64,000 nt of DNA from Alviniconcha marisindica. Its lineage: Eukaryota; Mollusca; Gastropoda; Provannidae. The notes beneath the pieces were generated by a model. That model saw only the letters and a program-made list of their open reading frames with translations, was not told the DNA's origin and ran no database searches. The stretch is taken from assembly GCA_018857735.1 (NCBI GenBank), contig JABMCL010001766.1:576001-640000 (forward strand). The letters run 5' to 3'. This document shows, piece by piece, positions 1-15,229 of this stretch (position 1 is the stretch's first letter; the number at the start of each line of letters is the position of its first letter). A program made the position numbers and the translations under genes.

Positions 1-30
1 GCGTGGAATCTCACCTAAACAAACAACACC

Positions 31-73
31 ACAGCAAATGATTTGAAATTCTGCCTTTTTACTTGACCCGCCC

Positions 74-104
<31 letters not shown>

Positions 105-170
105 AAAAAAACCCACCACCAGCAAATGATTTGAAATTCTGCCTTTTTACTTGACCCCCCCCCCCCCCCC
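31..170. repeat. 86-bp direct duplication with poly-C ends
   Basis: AGCAAATGATTTGAAATTCT followed by GCCTTTTTACTTGACC and a long C tract occurs twice. The C tracts differ in length. Confidence 0.85.
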
Positions 171-354
171 TCCCCTCAACACACACATATTACCTTCCCT
201 CACTCCTCGATACATTTCTTCTGTGCGTTCGTGTGTGCGCGCGCTCCGCGAGGGCAGGTTTGGTGTGCGAGGAATACAACATAACGACTATATATTTTTA
301 GAGGTTTTATTGTACACATTTTTGTTGGTCTTGTAAAACGCGGTGTGCTCACCC

Positions 355-445
355 ATGCCATGGACCTATATATACAGGTCTATGCCATGGACCTGTATAT
401 ACAAGTCTATGCCATGGACCTATATATATACATGTCTATGCTCAT
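355..445. repeat. 27-bp tandem repeat, three copies
   Basis: Units begin ATGCCATGGACCTATATATA and end in AGGTCT or AAGTCT. Copy 1 of the SINE tail follows directly. Confidence 0.85.
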
Positions 446-460
446 GCCTTGCCTTGTCAT

Positions 461-600
461 GGAGCTGTGTGAGAGTCGAGGTGGCCGTCCTGGGCTGTCC
501 GTCCCAACGAGCCTTATGGTTTCCGTGGACGTATTGAACTATGCTCACGCATTGGTCTCAGCTTGTCCCTAATATGTCAACCAACATCCGAGGACATTAA
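461..600 (+). repeat. SINE tail copy 1
   Basis: Contains GGAGCTGTGTGAGAGTCGAG, GTGGCCGTCCTGGGCTGTCC and TTTCCGTGGACGTA, ending CTTGTCCCTAATATGTC. Very close to the copy at 35426. Confidence 0.7.
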
Positions 601-3600
601 GCATCACCTCAGTCAAGAAGAAAGCCTTGTCGATGAGACGCGGCGCTATAGAAACGACCGCTATAATTGTGTCCGTTATGTTTCCACCACCCTCACCCGC
701 GAACCCGACTGATTTAGCTACTTTAGAACCTAAGCAAAATTTATCCCGGAGATGTGTTTCTTCTAAATGTGATTAAGCGGGATGTTTTGGGGTGGCTGCT
801 TGCTTCCCATTTTTAAACAGTTTTCTTTGCCAATAATAATATGCTCGTATTTAAGCGACTGGTAAGTCTCAGCTCCACGTTTTGCTTTGTGCTTAATTAG
901 ACAGCACAGAGCATGCATGTCTCGTGTTGTCCAGTTAAAATCAGCGCGCGTTTTTTTCCTCTTTCTCTCTCCAGGAGTCAGCTCTTTTTTTTCCATTTAG
1001 TATTTGACACAGTCAAATGTTGTGTGGGTGGGTGGTCGGCCTGATATAACCGCCCTGATTGACTGGGCGTAAAAAAAGTTAGTTACTAATGTTGTGTGTG
1101 TGGGGGGGGGGGGGAGGGGGTAGGGAAATTATTATAGATTTTTTTTTCTTTCTGTGTAAAGATTTGATTTGGTTCTTGTGGACTTTCTCTATTAATTTTA
1201 TTAAAGGCTCCTTACTGTATAATTATAATATTGTTACGTACTTTAAAAAAAATTAATTGGTACGAGAAGCACTCAAAGTCGTTTCATGGATTTTGCACTG
1301 TGTAAATGTAGTTGCGTATTAGTAAGTTAGGAAGTTGCAAAATGAGAAATCCCAACAGCGTTGATTTGTAAAACAATCATCTTTTCAAACACACATAGTG
1401 TTCGCTGCATTTTTTCCCTCATTTTTTTAATTCTTCCTCCGCGCATTTGTAGACAATACATCGCCTTCCCAAACGAAGAAACTGTAAAGTCCAGATAATG
1501 CTTGAATTAATGAATTTCTAATGTGCATAAAAACTTCCACACAAAAATACGCATGTTCACGAAGCAGGGTTGGGGAGAAAGAAACAAACACGCACACCGT
1601 AAGAAGTACGAGCCAAAGACACACACACACACGGAGTGAGTAGTAATGCTTACATTGTAATGATAACCCGATGTTTTTCGGCAACAGTGGGCCCATCCTT
1701 CGGAGGCACATGAGGTCGCCAAAGATGGTTTTGCTATACAGTAAAATACGCCACATTTCCCTGGTCCTTCCACACACACACACACACAACAAGCATGCTC
1801 GCACGCACAGATACATAGCAACACAAAGTAATCTGGGCTGGTTTATTATCATATCAATTTGTCTATACGTATATAACCTAGCTGTACAACCTAATTGTCC
1901 ATGACACTTTTGAAGGCATCACTTTTCGATTTTATATTCTGATAATACACACAAAATAAAATACACTGCAGTTCACTCCCTTTACACTGTACAGTTCAAA
2001 AAACAAAACAAAACAAAAAGCTCAGCAAATGAAAAAGAAAAGAAAAAGAAAAACGAAACGAGTACAATTAAGAAATCTTCTATACCTTTTGATTGGAGGC
2101 AAACTTATGTACAAGCCTCTGATTTGACAAATCATAAAACTGCAAACAAAATAATACGAATGACTGAATACAGGTCAAAATGTACACGCACAACCGAAGA
2201 TTTATGGGAACCTGGCTTGATACACAGCAGTTACTGCTCACAAGCTTTATGTGTAAGGACGTAATCAGCTCCCCGAAGGACGACAGACAAGATATTCAAC
2301 AGTTAAAGGAACTAACCATCTCAGATTCGAATTGAAAATAACTCCTTCAGTGCTTGAAACAGGTGACAAGAACATGATCTGCAGTAACATTTAGTAACTG
2401 AAAGTACCGTTAATACTGATTCCACACTTTTTTCCTGCGCTCTTTCCCATGCTTTGCGTTGTTTCTCGCATTTTAGTTTGACGTCACCGAAGTGTCCTCG
2501 ACATCTTGACCTTGTTTTTCTGTTACCATTCTTTCTCTCTCTCTTCATTTTCATTCTGTAGTATCTCTGTGGAATGAACTTTTGAGGCCGTTCCACAAAA
2601 GGGATATCTATTGGGTTAACCCCAAGGTTTTTTTTTTTTTTATAGCTCAAAGCAACTGGTAATTTGTCGGCATTGAAAAAAAGAGAGACTAAAATATAAA
2701 ACACTTGGTTTAAAAAAGAAAAGAAAAACAAATCCTGCTAGAACTGAGAAGGCTATGCTCCTTTAAAGACCCAGTCAAGCCTAACGGTCATACCCAGGCA
2801 AACAAAACTCATCCAATCACAAGCAGAAGTCTCATTCCCTAGAGAGCTCAACGTCATGTGACCTGGCTACACCGCCTCTCAACTCGTCTGGCTTCAGAGT
2901 TCCAAAACCTGTTACATCAGTCCATGAATTGGGTCCAGCATTCGGCTGAAGCAAGTATTACAAAAAATAACAAAAAAATATTTCCATTGCTCTAAATGGG
3001 GGAAAGGGGGGGGGGGGCAAAAACATCCCCCCACCCCACCCCCCAAGAAACATTAATCATTTGATTTATAAAAATCCATTAATACACAAATATGGCTTCA
3101 TGAAATAAGCATTCTTTTTATTGTGCTTGTTTGCCAGGTAATGTAGTATACTTGTACAAGCTATGGATGTAAATATAAATGCATTGCAAAACTAGCTGCG
3201 CAACTGACTTGTGTAAAATATCTCTGGCGTGCGTATTTATGTAACAAAGACAGTGTCAGCTCATCAACTGGTAACTCCTAAAAATATACATAAATAAATT
3301 CAAACAAATCTCTTGTCAGGTGACTGAAACTAGTACTAAAAGGGGCAAAGATTTATAATCTTGATTTAAGTCAATAAGAAGAAGATTCGGAAACTGCTCA
3401 GAAGACTAACATTCAAAACAGAAGACTGCAATTGCCTGGTTTCCCACGAAGTGCCAACAACTTTACCTCTTGTTTGCATACTTTCCCATGACCTCAAAGT
3501 GTCTAAACATGAAACGCTCAACAGAGATTATCATTATGCAAAATATGACACTCCCCCCGAAACAACAACACCCCCCCCCCCCCAAAAAAAAAACAAAAAA

Positions 3601-3990
3601 CCACACACACACAAAAACCCGGTCAATACAAATGTTATGATTTTTGTCGCGTCTGCAAAACGTGTCACTCATAATCCAAACATGTCAGCATCACCAGCAC
3701 AATAATGCACATGCTCTTGTCTGCACGCGCAAAACAATCATTCCAGTTTGAACACAGTCACACTGGCGACCAGCATGCTCCCAATTCAGTAGCAGGGCGA
3801 CCTGCCCCACCATGTAGGTCCCAGGAGTGGGGGCAGTCCTCAGATACGGGAGGGGGGTGGGGGGTGGGTGAAGCCAGCTAGGCAGTGAACAGCCACGCAG
3901 TGAGTAAGGAGCCCCGAATCCATCCAGACCTGCGGGGCAGTGAGCGGGTGGACCCACCAGACCTACAAAATGCCTCCTGAGTCGGAGCGC

Positions 3991-4088
3991 AGGAGCTGTG
4001 TGTGAAAGTCGAGGTGGACGTCCTGGGCTTCCGTCCCTAATAAACCTACGGTTTCTGTGTGGACGCAACGCAACACTTCAACAACATC
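3991..4088 (+). repeat. SINE tail copy 2
   Basis: Contains AGGAGCTGTGTGTGAAAGTC, CCGTCCCTAATAAACC and a GTGTGGACGCAACGCAACAC end. Same module and orientation as the full element at 33879. Confidence 0.65.
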
Positions 4089-4268
4089 AGATAGTCGATA
4101 ATGATCCGTCAAATCGCTGACGCCGTGAGCGATCACTTTTTTGAGGATACCTTCGGCATTCCTTGTCCTTATGCTTGGCAAAGGGCCTGCTGACTGCATG
4201 CTGGTACTTCAAACTGTGTAGCTATTGCACGCAGAACTAAGCCAAGGCAACGAGATGGGTTCTGAGCT

Positions 4269-4355
4269 CAGGAGCCGTGTGAAAGTCGAGGTGGCCGCCT
4301 CGGGCTCCCCGTCCCTAACAGAACCCATGGTCTCTGCGGACTAAGGCAACACCGA
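4269..4355 (+). repeat. SINE tail copy 3
   Basis: Contains AGGAGCCGTGTGAAAGTCGA, GGGCTCCCCGTCCCTAACAG and TCTCTGCGGAC, a degenerate copy of the same module. About 280 bases from copy 2. Confidence 0.6.
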
Positions 4356-4639
4356 ACTGAGAACCTTTGAATTATTTTAATGCTTTTAAACCTTTGAATT
4401 ATTGAGAGTGAAAATATTTAAAATTATTTATTAATTAAAATAATTAATGACTTGTGAACCAAGGCCCACCTTGGCAACTGTGCCTCCGGAGAAGGGCAAC
4501 TTGGAAAACAACCCCCCGGGAGGGGATGCACGTCAGCCTTGGTCACTTATTCACTCGCCCATGAGCAGGAAACTCCCAAGACAACCTGTGGGTACACCAG
4601 ACTCCTTAGTGGTGGCAGGCATCAGGACAGGATCCCGCC

Positions 4640-4935
4640 AAACTCAAAACTGGGGCAGGGGAGGCTCATTATCCTTGTGAGCGTTCTATCCAAACCAGGG
4701 CAGAGGAGGCTCATCATCTTTGTGAGCGTTCTATCAAAACCAGGGCAGGGGAGGCTCATTATCCTTGTGAGCGTTCTATCCAAACCAGGGATGGGGAGGC
4801 TCATTATCCTTGTGAGCGTTCTATCAAAACTAGGGAAGGGGAGGCTCATTATCCTTGTGAGCGTTCTATCCAAACTAGGAAAGGGGAGGCTCATTACCCT
4901 TGTGAGCGCTCTTATCAAAACTTGGGCAAAAATCA
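4640..4935. repeat. 45-bp tandem repeat, about 6 copies
   Basis: Unit GGCTCATTATCCTTGTGAGC followed by GTTCTATCCAAACCAGGG. As 45 is a multiple of three, open frames appear on both strands; these are artefacts of the repeat. Confidence 0.9.
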
Positions 4936-7900
4936 CAACTAGGGCTGGGGAGACCCACTGCCCTTGGGCAAAAAGAAAAACTCACTTACAAGAAGGGTCA
5001 TTCTGAATCCACACCCACCCAGTCCCCTGAAGACGGCCCCCTATGGCAGGGAGTAAAGTGGACGCATGTGCTATACACCCTGCGTAAGAGTGGTTATGTT
5101 ACCAGATTTCTCAAGATGGTCTTGTCTCTGTGGGGACACATTCACAGATCTTGTACAAAAGGTTGTCTATGTATACAGAACAATCAGACAAGTTTAAATG
5201 CAATCGAAAACACGAACTATCAGGAAAACACACCTTCAAATTCTGCATTCACAACGCCACCGTGACCTTCGAACCAGGCTGAAGTCACAGAGACTATTAT
5301 GAGCAAGTCAAAGCCATTAAACATTCCCATCTTCCAAAGTCAGGAAAAAATGATAGTTTTTACAGTGTCTGTTTTAGTCAACATTAAGGTACTGCCATAG
5401 GTGGCCAAATAAATGTTGTGCTACAGAGAAATATTCAAATACAGCTAAGGAAGAAAAAAAAACACACAGCTAAATCATGTAGTTCTTCCATTATCAGAAC
5501 AAAGTCCCTCAAAGCAAACCAAATTTGAGAAATAAATAAAATCAGAGTATTGCTGCTGACGTATACAGCCAAATCAAAATGGACACTGGTCCTTTTGCTT
5601 AAATCAATTCACAGGTAGCCAAAAGAAAAGGGTAATCAGTCTACAGAAGTGTCACTCTTACTGTGTGCACAATATAAATTCAGTTTGGGAATACCAGTCA
5701 AATTCTTCATAGCAGGGAATTTGAACAGTTTAACGCAACACTCTTTCTGCTCCGCATATACTTGGGATAAGACAAAATGAAATAAACGAAAAGCATATAC
5801 CTAATATCCACAAAGCAAGCATCAATACCCTGTACTTGTACTTATTTCACATAATTCATAAAACATAAATTAATGACTTCTGAACAACACCCACTTCCTA
5901 AATAAGACCCTAACACCCTCTATTTCCCTAAATGTGCTCAACTTCCCTTCTCTATTTCATTTGTATTCTGATTATATGAGAGGTATATATGCCATTTATT
6001 CAGCAGTCAGTTTGCTGCACATTATGACCTGAGAATAAAAAGCCAGGGTCTCCACTCTTTGTCCGCCCTCTACAGATGTCTGGCAATGGAAATGACGCAA
6101 GTTCTGCAGCACACAGGCTCCAAACCCTCCCCTCTTGAGTGATGGCGTAAAAGGTGACAACAGTCAGGCTATGCTCAAACACTCTGTTCTTGTGAAAATT
6201 GGTGTGAAACTTGAAAACGGTCAAAACATGACGAACTGCATGTGGTCCAGTTAAGGTACCACTTCACTATCATTATGTACACTGGTGTGTAATGCACAAA
6301 TACATCTCTAAACATGTGCACCATACTCAAAATCATATCAGTACAAAGTACAGTTCAGTCTAGTTAAAAACAGAAAAGAAAGGCACTTGGTGTTATTCAG
6401 CAACTGTGTCACAAACTGTACTCAAAACCTGTCCAACAAAACACAATACTCCCTTTACTAACGACACAAAGAGAGAATGTTCAACTGACTCACATTCAAG
6501 GCCACAAAATATTCACCTCTGGACAACAGAACACCACAGTTTCTTCCTTCGCCAATGACCTTCACTGATCATACGCATGAGAAAATCTCAACAGAAGCCA
6601 TCATCATGCAAATTTTGAAGGATCTTGCTTAAACAACACCCCGGAAAACACCAACATTAATGCTTTTGCGATGTCCCCTTGGGCTTCAACTACCTCTGTT
6701 AATAAATACACGCCAAAATCAGGAAGATCATACTGTGTGTGTAATTACTATACAATATACAAAGCCTGCCAGGACGTTACCCAGAAAACACAACTTTTAT
6801 TCAAGACCTTTCTGCAGTTGCCACACCACTAAAAGTATCTTAAGGTCCCTAAAACTGGCATAAAAGTGTAAAGCTCAATGGCATTTGTCAAACAGAGACA
6901 GACCTCCAACAACACAGCTTCCAACAAAAAGCCAATGACAATGTAAAGGCATTACAATCTGTTGTAACAGCCGTCTGTGTATTTGGAAGACACGAAAGCT
7001 CTCTCTTAGTCTTAAACTCATGATTTTATCAGTCACAAAGAGCATTTGGTCCTTGTCCACATGCCAGAGCTTCCAAACATGCTGAGACACCACAAACTTT
7101 CAATCTGAATTTTGCAGCATATCTCTGGCCTTGAAATAAGGTCAAGGTCACTGACAGTGGTATGAATGAGTCAAATATCATGCTCATGCTACTCACAGGG
7201 GTTAATTGCCATGCACAGTTTGAAAGATGTTGCTCTGACAGTGGGCCAAGGAACCACAGTGTTACTGCTTTTCCTACCTGTGGTCAGCGGCACTTGCACT
7301 GATCATTACATAGATTCTAATGATTTACAGGTGGCAAAAATAAAAACTTTTTTTTTTTTAATCATCTTTTTTTTCAAAAGTTAACTACAAACTAATTTTG
7401 TAGAGCCATGGCTCATTTCAAATACATTTCAATCAAATTCTCTACAAGTGCACACTGCAATCTTCCAATGAAAAGAAATACCTAATTCATAAAAAAGATG
7501 ACACTAACCTACTAGTTGTATCAGCAAGAGATCAAGCTGTACCAAAAAGAAAAGACAAATGAAGAAAGGACATACTCAACAGACCCATACTGAACTAGTA
7601 TTGTTAACAAGCATTCATCAATGTGAACTGTGACAGTGAGACTTCATCTGTAAACATAGCACGTATACTATAAAAAAAATGTTTTAAATCATGACATTAG
7701 ATCCTGATGAATTTTGCACTCACAGACACACAATCATAATTCTGAAGGGGAAAAAATGGTCACAAAGTAAATTGACAAATTATAGCATATTAATTACTAT
7801 AATATATATAGAATAAAAAATTTAAAAACCAAATGAAAGAAAAGAACCAAATCATCATCTCCCAAATCACAAAACTAGAAACACAAAAACTCAAATGGCT

Positions 7901-10156
7901 CATGTTCAATTTCGACATGGGCACTGACATGGGTATGTACGTGTTTGTTGCTGACCTCATTTTATCTGTGACTTTAAAAGAGGGCCATGTTCACAGAATT
8001 TACAAATAACTGTGAGCTGTAGTATATCAAGGACTATACTCACATGCATGTTAAACTCCACAGCTATTACTATGAGGGATCCCACCTCAAAACTGCAGGA
8101 AACAAACTTTTCACCCAATGCTTAACATTTCAATGTTTCTATACCAGTATGCACCAAACTTTTCAGGAAGAGGTACCATGTTCTATAGCCATTCCATTTC
8201 CAGTAATGCCACTGCTTTTTATTTTTTTTGATGTTTGTTTTACACACATGACCCAACATAAAAGGTTTCCAAGGTGGAAACTTCCAATGGGTTGGACCAT
8301 GTATCTCTGGGCTTTCCTGAGTGATTAGATACTAGTTTAAATGAAACTGAAGAGGAAAACGTTAACTAGACACCTGCCACTAAAAAACAAAAGACAACAA
8401 CCCAAAACTCAAGTCTCGTAAAGCACATCAAGTAATATAGTCACCATTTTTCACGCGAGACACAAATTACATGTTGACACAAACACAAGCATTTGACAAA
8501 AAACATACAAAACAGTTATCACAACTGAACACTGAATAATGTAAAAAGATTATTCATGATGAGAGGGAACAAAAATACAAGCAACAAAGGTAATATTCAG
8601 CAAATTTGGACCAATGAACACAAGGGTACTTTTAGAATGGCAGACAAAATTGGTTTTGTTTGAGGCCCACTGACAGAAAAAGACAAAGCCCCCCCAACAC
8701 ACACACGTAACCAATGTCTGAATATCACCAGTGATGAATTAAAAGTGTGTCATTCATTTTGTTTTTGAAAAATTTGCATTTTTGAGGAACTAATTCATTT
8801 ATATGCTTTCTGTGAAGACCTCAAACCTCTAGATAATATAGTTACAGAAATATTTCCATTAAAAATTAGGTGGAAAACCTTGCAAGTCACTTTTTACAGG
8901 AAGCTGAATTATGAAAAGCACAAAAGTCCAGTTATGCATTTTCCATGATGTATTTGTGATGAATCAAAACAGGGATCTAAACAACAACAATTTTTTTTTT
9001 TTACTGGAACATATAATCTGTCTGTAACCACTGAACATTTTGCGCTGTAGAAGCTGTTTAGCCTCTGTTAACAAGTTCAAAACTTTTAAGTCATCATTTC
9101 AGGTAATACACATGGTGGCTGGGGGTGGGGGGAGGGGGGGGCATACTTCACATACTTAACAGAAAACTGTCGTTACTGGCATCTTTTTAACAAACAATAT
9201 TCATCAAATTTGTAAACCAGCAAAAAATCTTTGTTGAAAAAAATGAATGTCTGAATAACTGCTGAATTTTCAAATGCACCTTTGCATTCTTCTCAAATCT
9301 TGAATTGAATTTGATAATAAAAAATATAATTAAAAAAATATTTTTAAAAATGCACTTGCACTTGCAGCAGTGAATTTCTCATGTATATACATATAGTTGT
9401 ATGTACTCATATTATATATCCATTTCATTAAATCTGAAGAATACTGAATAGAAGTCACACATTTTTGGGTCTGAGACTGAATATAAGCATACAACTGACA
9501 TACAAACAGAAGTATAAATAAACAGCATAATATTGGCATACATCAGAGTCTCAAACATCAGTTTTGATGGAAATGCACGAATCTGTGACCCCCAAAAACA
9601 AGGGGAAAAAATGTGCTGAGAAAGTACTCAAACACAATTTTGTACATCTCTTTTCTCAAGAATGACCCCTGTCACTCTTTAATTGAAGGTATTCCATCTT
9701 TTGATGGAAAAATATGCTCTGATAGGTAGAACAAAGGCATCATAGTAAGGGTCATGATAAAAGTAGCAAAAATGGCAATATCTACGGTCACATTATGATA
9801 CATAATAAATAAAATTACAACAACAAAAAAGAAGGGGGAAAAGTGAATGCTGGAGGTGCAAAAAGAAGAAGACTAAAACACTGTTACTGCCTTACGACAG
9901 CACAGCACAACATGGCCTGCTAGTAGCAGTCAACGTTCTGACCATCGCAATTTGGCTTGCATAGGGAAATCCAACTGTAATACAAATGGGGAAATCCAAC
10001 TGTAGCACATTCTAACAGCTGGTTTGAGTCATACTGCTTGCTAATCATCATGTTCTCACTGGTTACAAGCAAGACATACCATCGGACTTGATTACCACAG
10101 ACTTCATATGACTTCAGAGTTTGAGGGCAGCCTGCCTAGAATTCTGTTAAGTGTTG

Positions 10157-10600
10157 TTGGACTTTGCACACTATGCCAACAGTCTCTTTCTCAGACCTAC
10201 TGGACTTTGCACACTATGCCTACAGTCTCTTTCTTAAAGATGTTGGACTTTGCACACTAAGCCTAGTCTCTTTCTCAAAGACCTGTTGGACTGTGCACAC
10301 TATGCCTCCAGTCTCTTTCTCAAAGAGATGTTGGACTGTGCACACCATGCCTACAGTCTCTTTCTCAGACCTGTTGGACTGTGCACACCATGCCTACAGT
10401 CTCTTTCTCAGACCTGTTGGACTGTGCACACCATGCCTACAGTCTCTTTCTCAGACCTGTTGGACTGTGCACACCATGCCTAGTCTCTTTCTCAGACCCG
10501 TTGGACTTTTCACACTATACCTACAGTCTCTTTCTCAAAGACCTGTTGGACTTTGCAAACTATACAGGTCTACAGTCTCTTTCTCAAAGACCTGGAAGCT
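10157..10600. repeat. About 43-bp tandem repeat, about 10 copies
   Basis: Units contain TGTTGGACTGTGCACACCAT and GCCTACAGTCTCTTTCTCAG. Length varies through small insertions (AAAGA). The open frames over it are repeat artefacts. Confidence 0.9.
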
Positions 10601-13600
10601 TTCTGTATGAGCATGTCCCGAGTAAAACATGAACAAAGCTGGTCCAACCCAACACAAAGCTGAGCAACCTCAACTCAAGGGGTACGCTGATCTGAAAGCG
10701 ACTTCTGCTTTAAATGCACCAAGAAGGCAGGCTTCAGTGGTGGCAAACAGCCGGTAATTATAACCAGTGACGTCCGCTCCAGCTGTCTGAGAAAAGCAAT
10801 CACCACCTGACAAGTCATTCAAATATACAAATTCCCTGTCTGAGCCCAAAATGGGAAGTGAAGGAGGAGGGTGGAGGGTGAGAAAGCGATGGTACCTTCA
10901 AAGCAACCATGGTGGTACAGTATCCACTCCCAATTCATATTTTAATTATTTTTTTAAAAGTTGTTTTACTTAACCAAAGTGTTTATTTTCTTTATTAGGT
11001 TTATTTTGTCTTTCTTTACATGACTGATTACAACTGGTTTGGTATGCCTCTGCAATGAAAAGCTCAGGGGCGAAAAGAGATCACTTTAATGGCACATAAT
11101 GATTTTGTTAAAGGTACATTCCACGCTAGAACTATAGAAGTACCCTTAATGGCTGTAAAAACAAAAGAAAGAAAGGTTAAAAACATTATGTTAGAAAAAA
11201 AGGCCAAAAAAAAGAAGATGAGACAAGTAGTGATTATACCATCAGTAAGAGACTATGGATGCAAAGAATACTTTATCTGCATCCTCTGTGAATTAGTTTG
11301 ACTCCCTCCACATACACTGTTCAAAAGTCTGGAATAGAAATCTCTATTGGTACAGCAGCTGTCTGTGACACACACACACACAAATCCCTGCAGGACTTAG
11401 TTTTTAGGGATGGCGGGGTCGGGTAGGGAGGGGAAGGAGGGTAAAGTGTTTCTATGTGTGTAGGGGTGGTGACCGTTATCTGGCACCTGGTCTACACACA
11501 GATCGTCAAAGAAGACAGGAAAATAAAAAGACATGAAGTGATGCACTTGCTTGTGTCATGACTGAAGTACACAGAAATCCATCTTGCTACAACTGTCATA
11601 AATTTATTTAAAAACACACATTATTTGCAAACCAAAAGTGAAATAAATATGATCAGAAATTTTTAATAAGGAGTTATTAATGGTGTAAATGTACATCAAC
11701 ACTGACAAACACACAGCTGGACTACACACTAACTACAACAGCAATGAGACCTGTTTAACCCCCCCACCCCTCCCCAAGCAAATACACTACATTGGGAAAT
11801 GTTACAAAACTGTACACATGTATTACACATCAAGTACCTACATATCCCTTCATTTGGACACCAAACAGAACAACTGCAGTACCAAATGTCAAAGAGCTTG
11901 CAACATCTATTACATCAGCTAACATTTCACTCCTTTTCCAAATAATAGAAGAAAAAGAGAGAGACAAAACAAAAACAGAAGAATACTAGGGATCAAATGT
12001 CTGACTGACTCACATTCAAATTAAATAAATGATTAAAGCACACTGACATTCACAAAATGAACTGGCATTCAAATCAAATAAAGCAAACTGGCATTCAAAT
12101 TAAGAACAATCAATCACCAATCTAAGTTACTGAATCAGTGAATGGAAAGCAATGACTAATTGTTTTCTCCCTAGCTAATGACACCATCTCAAAAACTGGA
12201 TCAGGTGCACGTGCTGTGGATGGGCTGAGCTCACAGCAGCTCATTATCACACAGCTTGGAAGATATCTCACACATTTTCACAGCCCAATGCTATCAATAT
12301 CAAATATCAGTAAAGATTAGGTTAAGTGAAACAAGGTCATCCCAGCCATTGAAATGAGTATGAGCAAAGAACTGAAGACAGACAGACCATGGTCACACCA
12401 ACTTTAACCCCCCCCCCCCCCCCCCCGAAAGTACACACAAAAGAGCCGACATCAATGGGTGTTTTTTTGGCCATGGACAGACAAACTGACTGATCACCAA
12501 ATACACTCATGTGACTCAAAAACATGTCTTGTAAGGACTGGACTGTTAACACAACATACGCCCACAAAGTTTGTTTGAATGAAACTTGTCTGCTGTTTAA
12601 TAAGGGTGGTTGGGCGGGAAGATGAAGATAAAATCATCGCACAGAATGAAGACTGATGACAAAATTTATGTAACAAAAAACACCCCAACAGAAGAATCAA
12701 AAACAAATGCAAAAGTCTGCCTACCCCCTTGCTTCAACCTAGCTAGAAGTACCAGGACCTTAACTTCACCCCCCTTACACCCAAACCTAGCCTGAACCTG
12801 TCAGAACAGTGTTCAAACTGCTACGAAACAAGTACCGCACAACAATGCTTTGAACAGGAAGAGGAGGAAGAACAATTGGGGAACAAGCCAAACTCCACCC
12901 CACCCCCCCTGCACTGTTTTGTAACTGCCGGAGCAGCTGTGGGGTCAGGCAGAGTCCCTGCGGTGGATTGTTGAACTCACCATGACAACCAATCTGACCA
13001 TTTAGCATGGCAAATGCAATGCAGAAGAAAAAGAACAACATTATCCGCAGCACAAATGGCATCAATCTGGTCCCAACAGTCAGACAAGTTTAAATTCTTC
13101 ACGGATCACACCCAACATCAGTTGCGAACAAAGTGCGAAGTAAGAGAGCTGCCAACGGGATGGTCTTTATTATTGCAAAAGTAAGAGCACATGCTGTGTT
13201 TGGACACCACGCACAACCTTGCATACATTTTCACAAGCTCCTCAAAGCATTGCTCACCAGCGCTGATTCAAAACAGCTTTCCACAGCACAGTGGAGCCAT
13301 CAACATTAATACTTGAAAATGCACATCTTCACACACCACCCAGTAGCTGCCTTATCAATCTTCATCCACATCTCTTTTAGCTCCCATGTATAATTTAGAA
13401 AAAAAATCACAGCACACTGCATAATCATTAAAGAATCAGGACAGTGAAGGGTTGGCAAGACATGAATACCCAGAAGAAATTAATCAAGTCAGCTCACTGG
13501 AAGGTCTGAGAGACTTTACCCCCCACCCCCAATTTTCTTCCCAAGCTTATACCAAAATCGAAGCCTGAGAGACTTTCCAAACAGACCCTCCCTAACACCC

Positions 13601-15229
13601 CCCCCCCCCCCCCCCCCCCACCCCCACAAAACAACAACACACACCAAAAAACCAAATGTCAATTAAGACAATTTTGTCCACAACCCGAGCGGTGACAATT
13701 GCATGATGTTTATAAACTTTCAATGATTGATCAAATGTCAGGTTAATGATTAATAAAACGTCATAACCACAGTTAGCAATTGGATTTTAACGTCTCATCA
13801 TCTGCACAGGGTCACCTCAGGACAATCAAACTCTTTGTCATAGTCAAACGCAAATGCCCTGCAGGGTGACTGTATTTTCCGTCAGAAAAAAAAAAGGACA
13901 GCCTCTGGGCACCTCAAAGCACGTGACACCTCGATATACGTCAAAGGGCACACTGATCAAATCTGTCACACTCGCAGCACCCAAGTTACAGCAAACAATC
14001 ACAATAGCCTATCTATCTTAACCATCAGAGTCCTTGCCTTTCCTTGCAAGAACCGGAGTCAAGAATGCCATACACTGCGGGGTATACCCCCCCCTCCCCA
14101 ACTTTCCTCCCAAGCTTGGATAAAATCAACAGTACAGTGTAACCATTTCCACAAACGTTCCTGTTGAACACACGCTTATTTTTTTCCTCTTCCTTGAAAC
14201 AAATTCATCCTACGCCTTGTGATGCTTTTGAAAAAGTCTGTTCAACAAGTAATGCCCATTGTAGCCAAACTGTTGCGCAAAACACTGAAACTTCACAGAT
14301 GAAACCAAACGACGACGTACTGCGCTGGAATCGGCCGGTGAAACACTCCAAACAGATTCTTTCCTAATCTGAAATGATTCAACCTCCAGCTCAACAGGAA
14401 CACCTCTTCCATTTCCATTTCCGTGCAGCTCATTTTGATGACACTCGCACCACACAACCTGACTGTCAGGTTTGTTAGGCTCCGTCCAGAATCCCACATT
14501 GTTCATGATGCCTGCCCAGTAACAGGCTGCTTCCACAGCTGGCCAGTTCCCTAAACCTAATGAACTGATGTGTACAGTTTCTCTCATAAATCTCATTATC
14601 ACGGTCTAGATGCTGGAGACCTGGGCACCGCACGATGACCTCCAAACGATGACCTCCAAACACACCTCACCTCCAGCTTCCTACTCTTATTCGGGCGTCT
14701 CACTACATTTCATTCTATTACCGATTTCCCACAAAAAACTGCAAAGATCAGAGAGAGTCTGCTGATTATATCCAGAAAATAAACACCCCATACAGTCACA
14801 GATGAAGTAGAAAGAATGAAAAAGTCCCCATTTTGCAAACACCTTGTGAAAACTTCTCCAGTCCCATCCACTGCTAAGAAACAAACTTCCAGTGTTTCAC
14901 GCTAGGCTGTGAAACTGCACGAGCCGTCTGTTCCTCCCTGATGCAAACCACGAAAGCCCATATAGTTTTCCTCTCTGTACAAAATTCACACTTTAGCACA
15001 ATCTCAATTCACTGCAGGACCGCAGAGCACGCCTGCAGAAAGCACCCATTTCCTGTTACCAGCAGACAGTCCTTCACAGCAAGAATCAGCAACCATCCAA
15101 CTCGCCACACACCTACAACACCACACACTAAAATTCACGCAGCCCTAGGAATTGGTGACTGGTCGTTGGAGTTTCCGGAATATTACCTGCAAAAAGGCAA
15201 AACCTCTTGTCAGCGTCACTCTCGTTATT

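Noticed and set aside
1507..1824. Cys-rich minus-strand frame near the left end as the unk RING
   Set aside because: Cysteine spacing does not fit C-x2-C...PCxH...CPxC; much of it comes from a GT/CA tract.
4539..5006. 155-residue frame with a 15-residue period
   Set aside because: 45-bp minisatellite; both strands are open, as expected from the unit length.
14210..14602. 130-residue minus-strand frame, possible last unk exon
   Set aside because: No RING-like Cys/His spacing, no family similarity and no suitable acceptor in phase 0.
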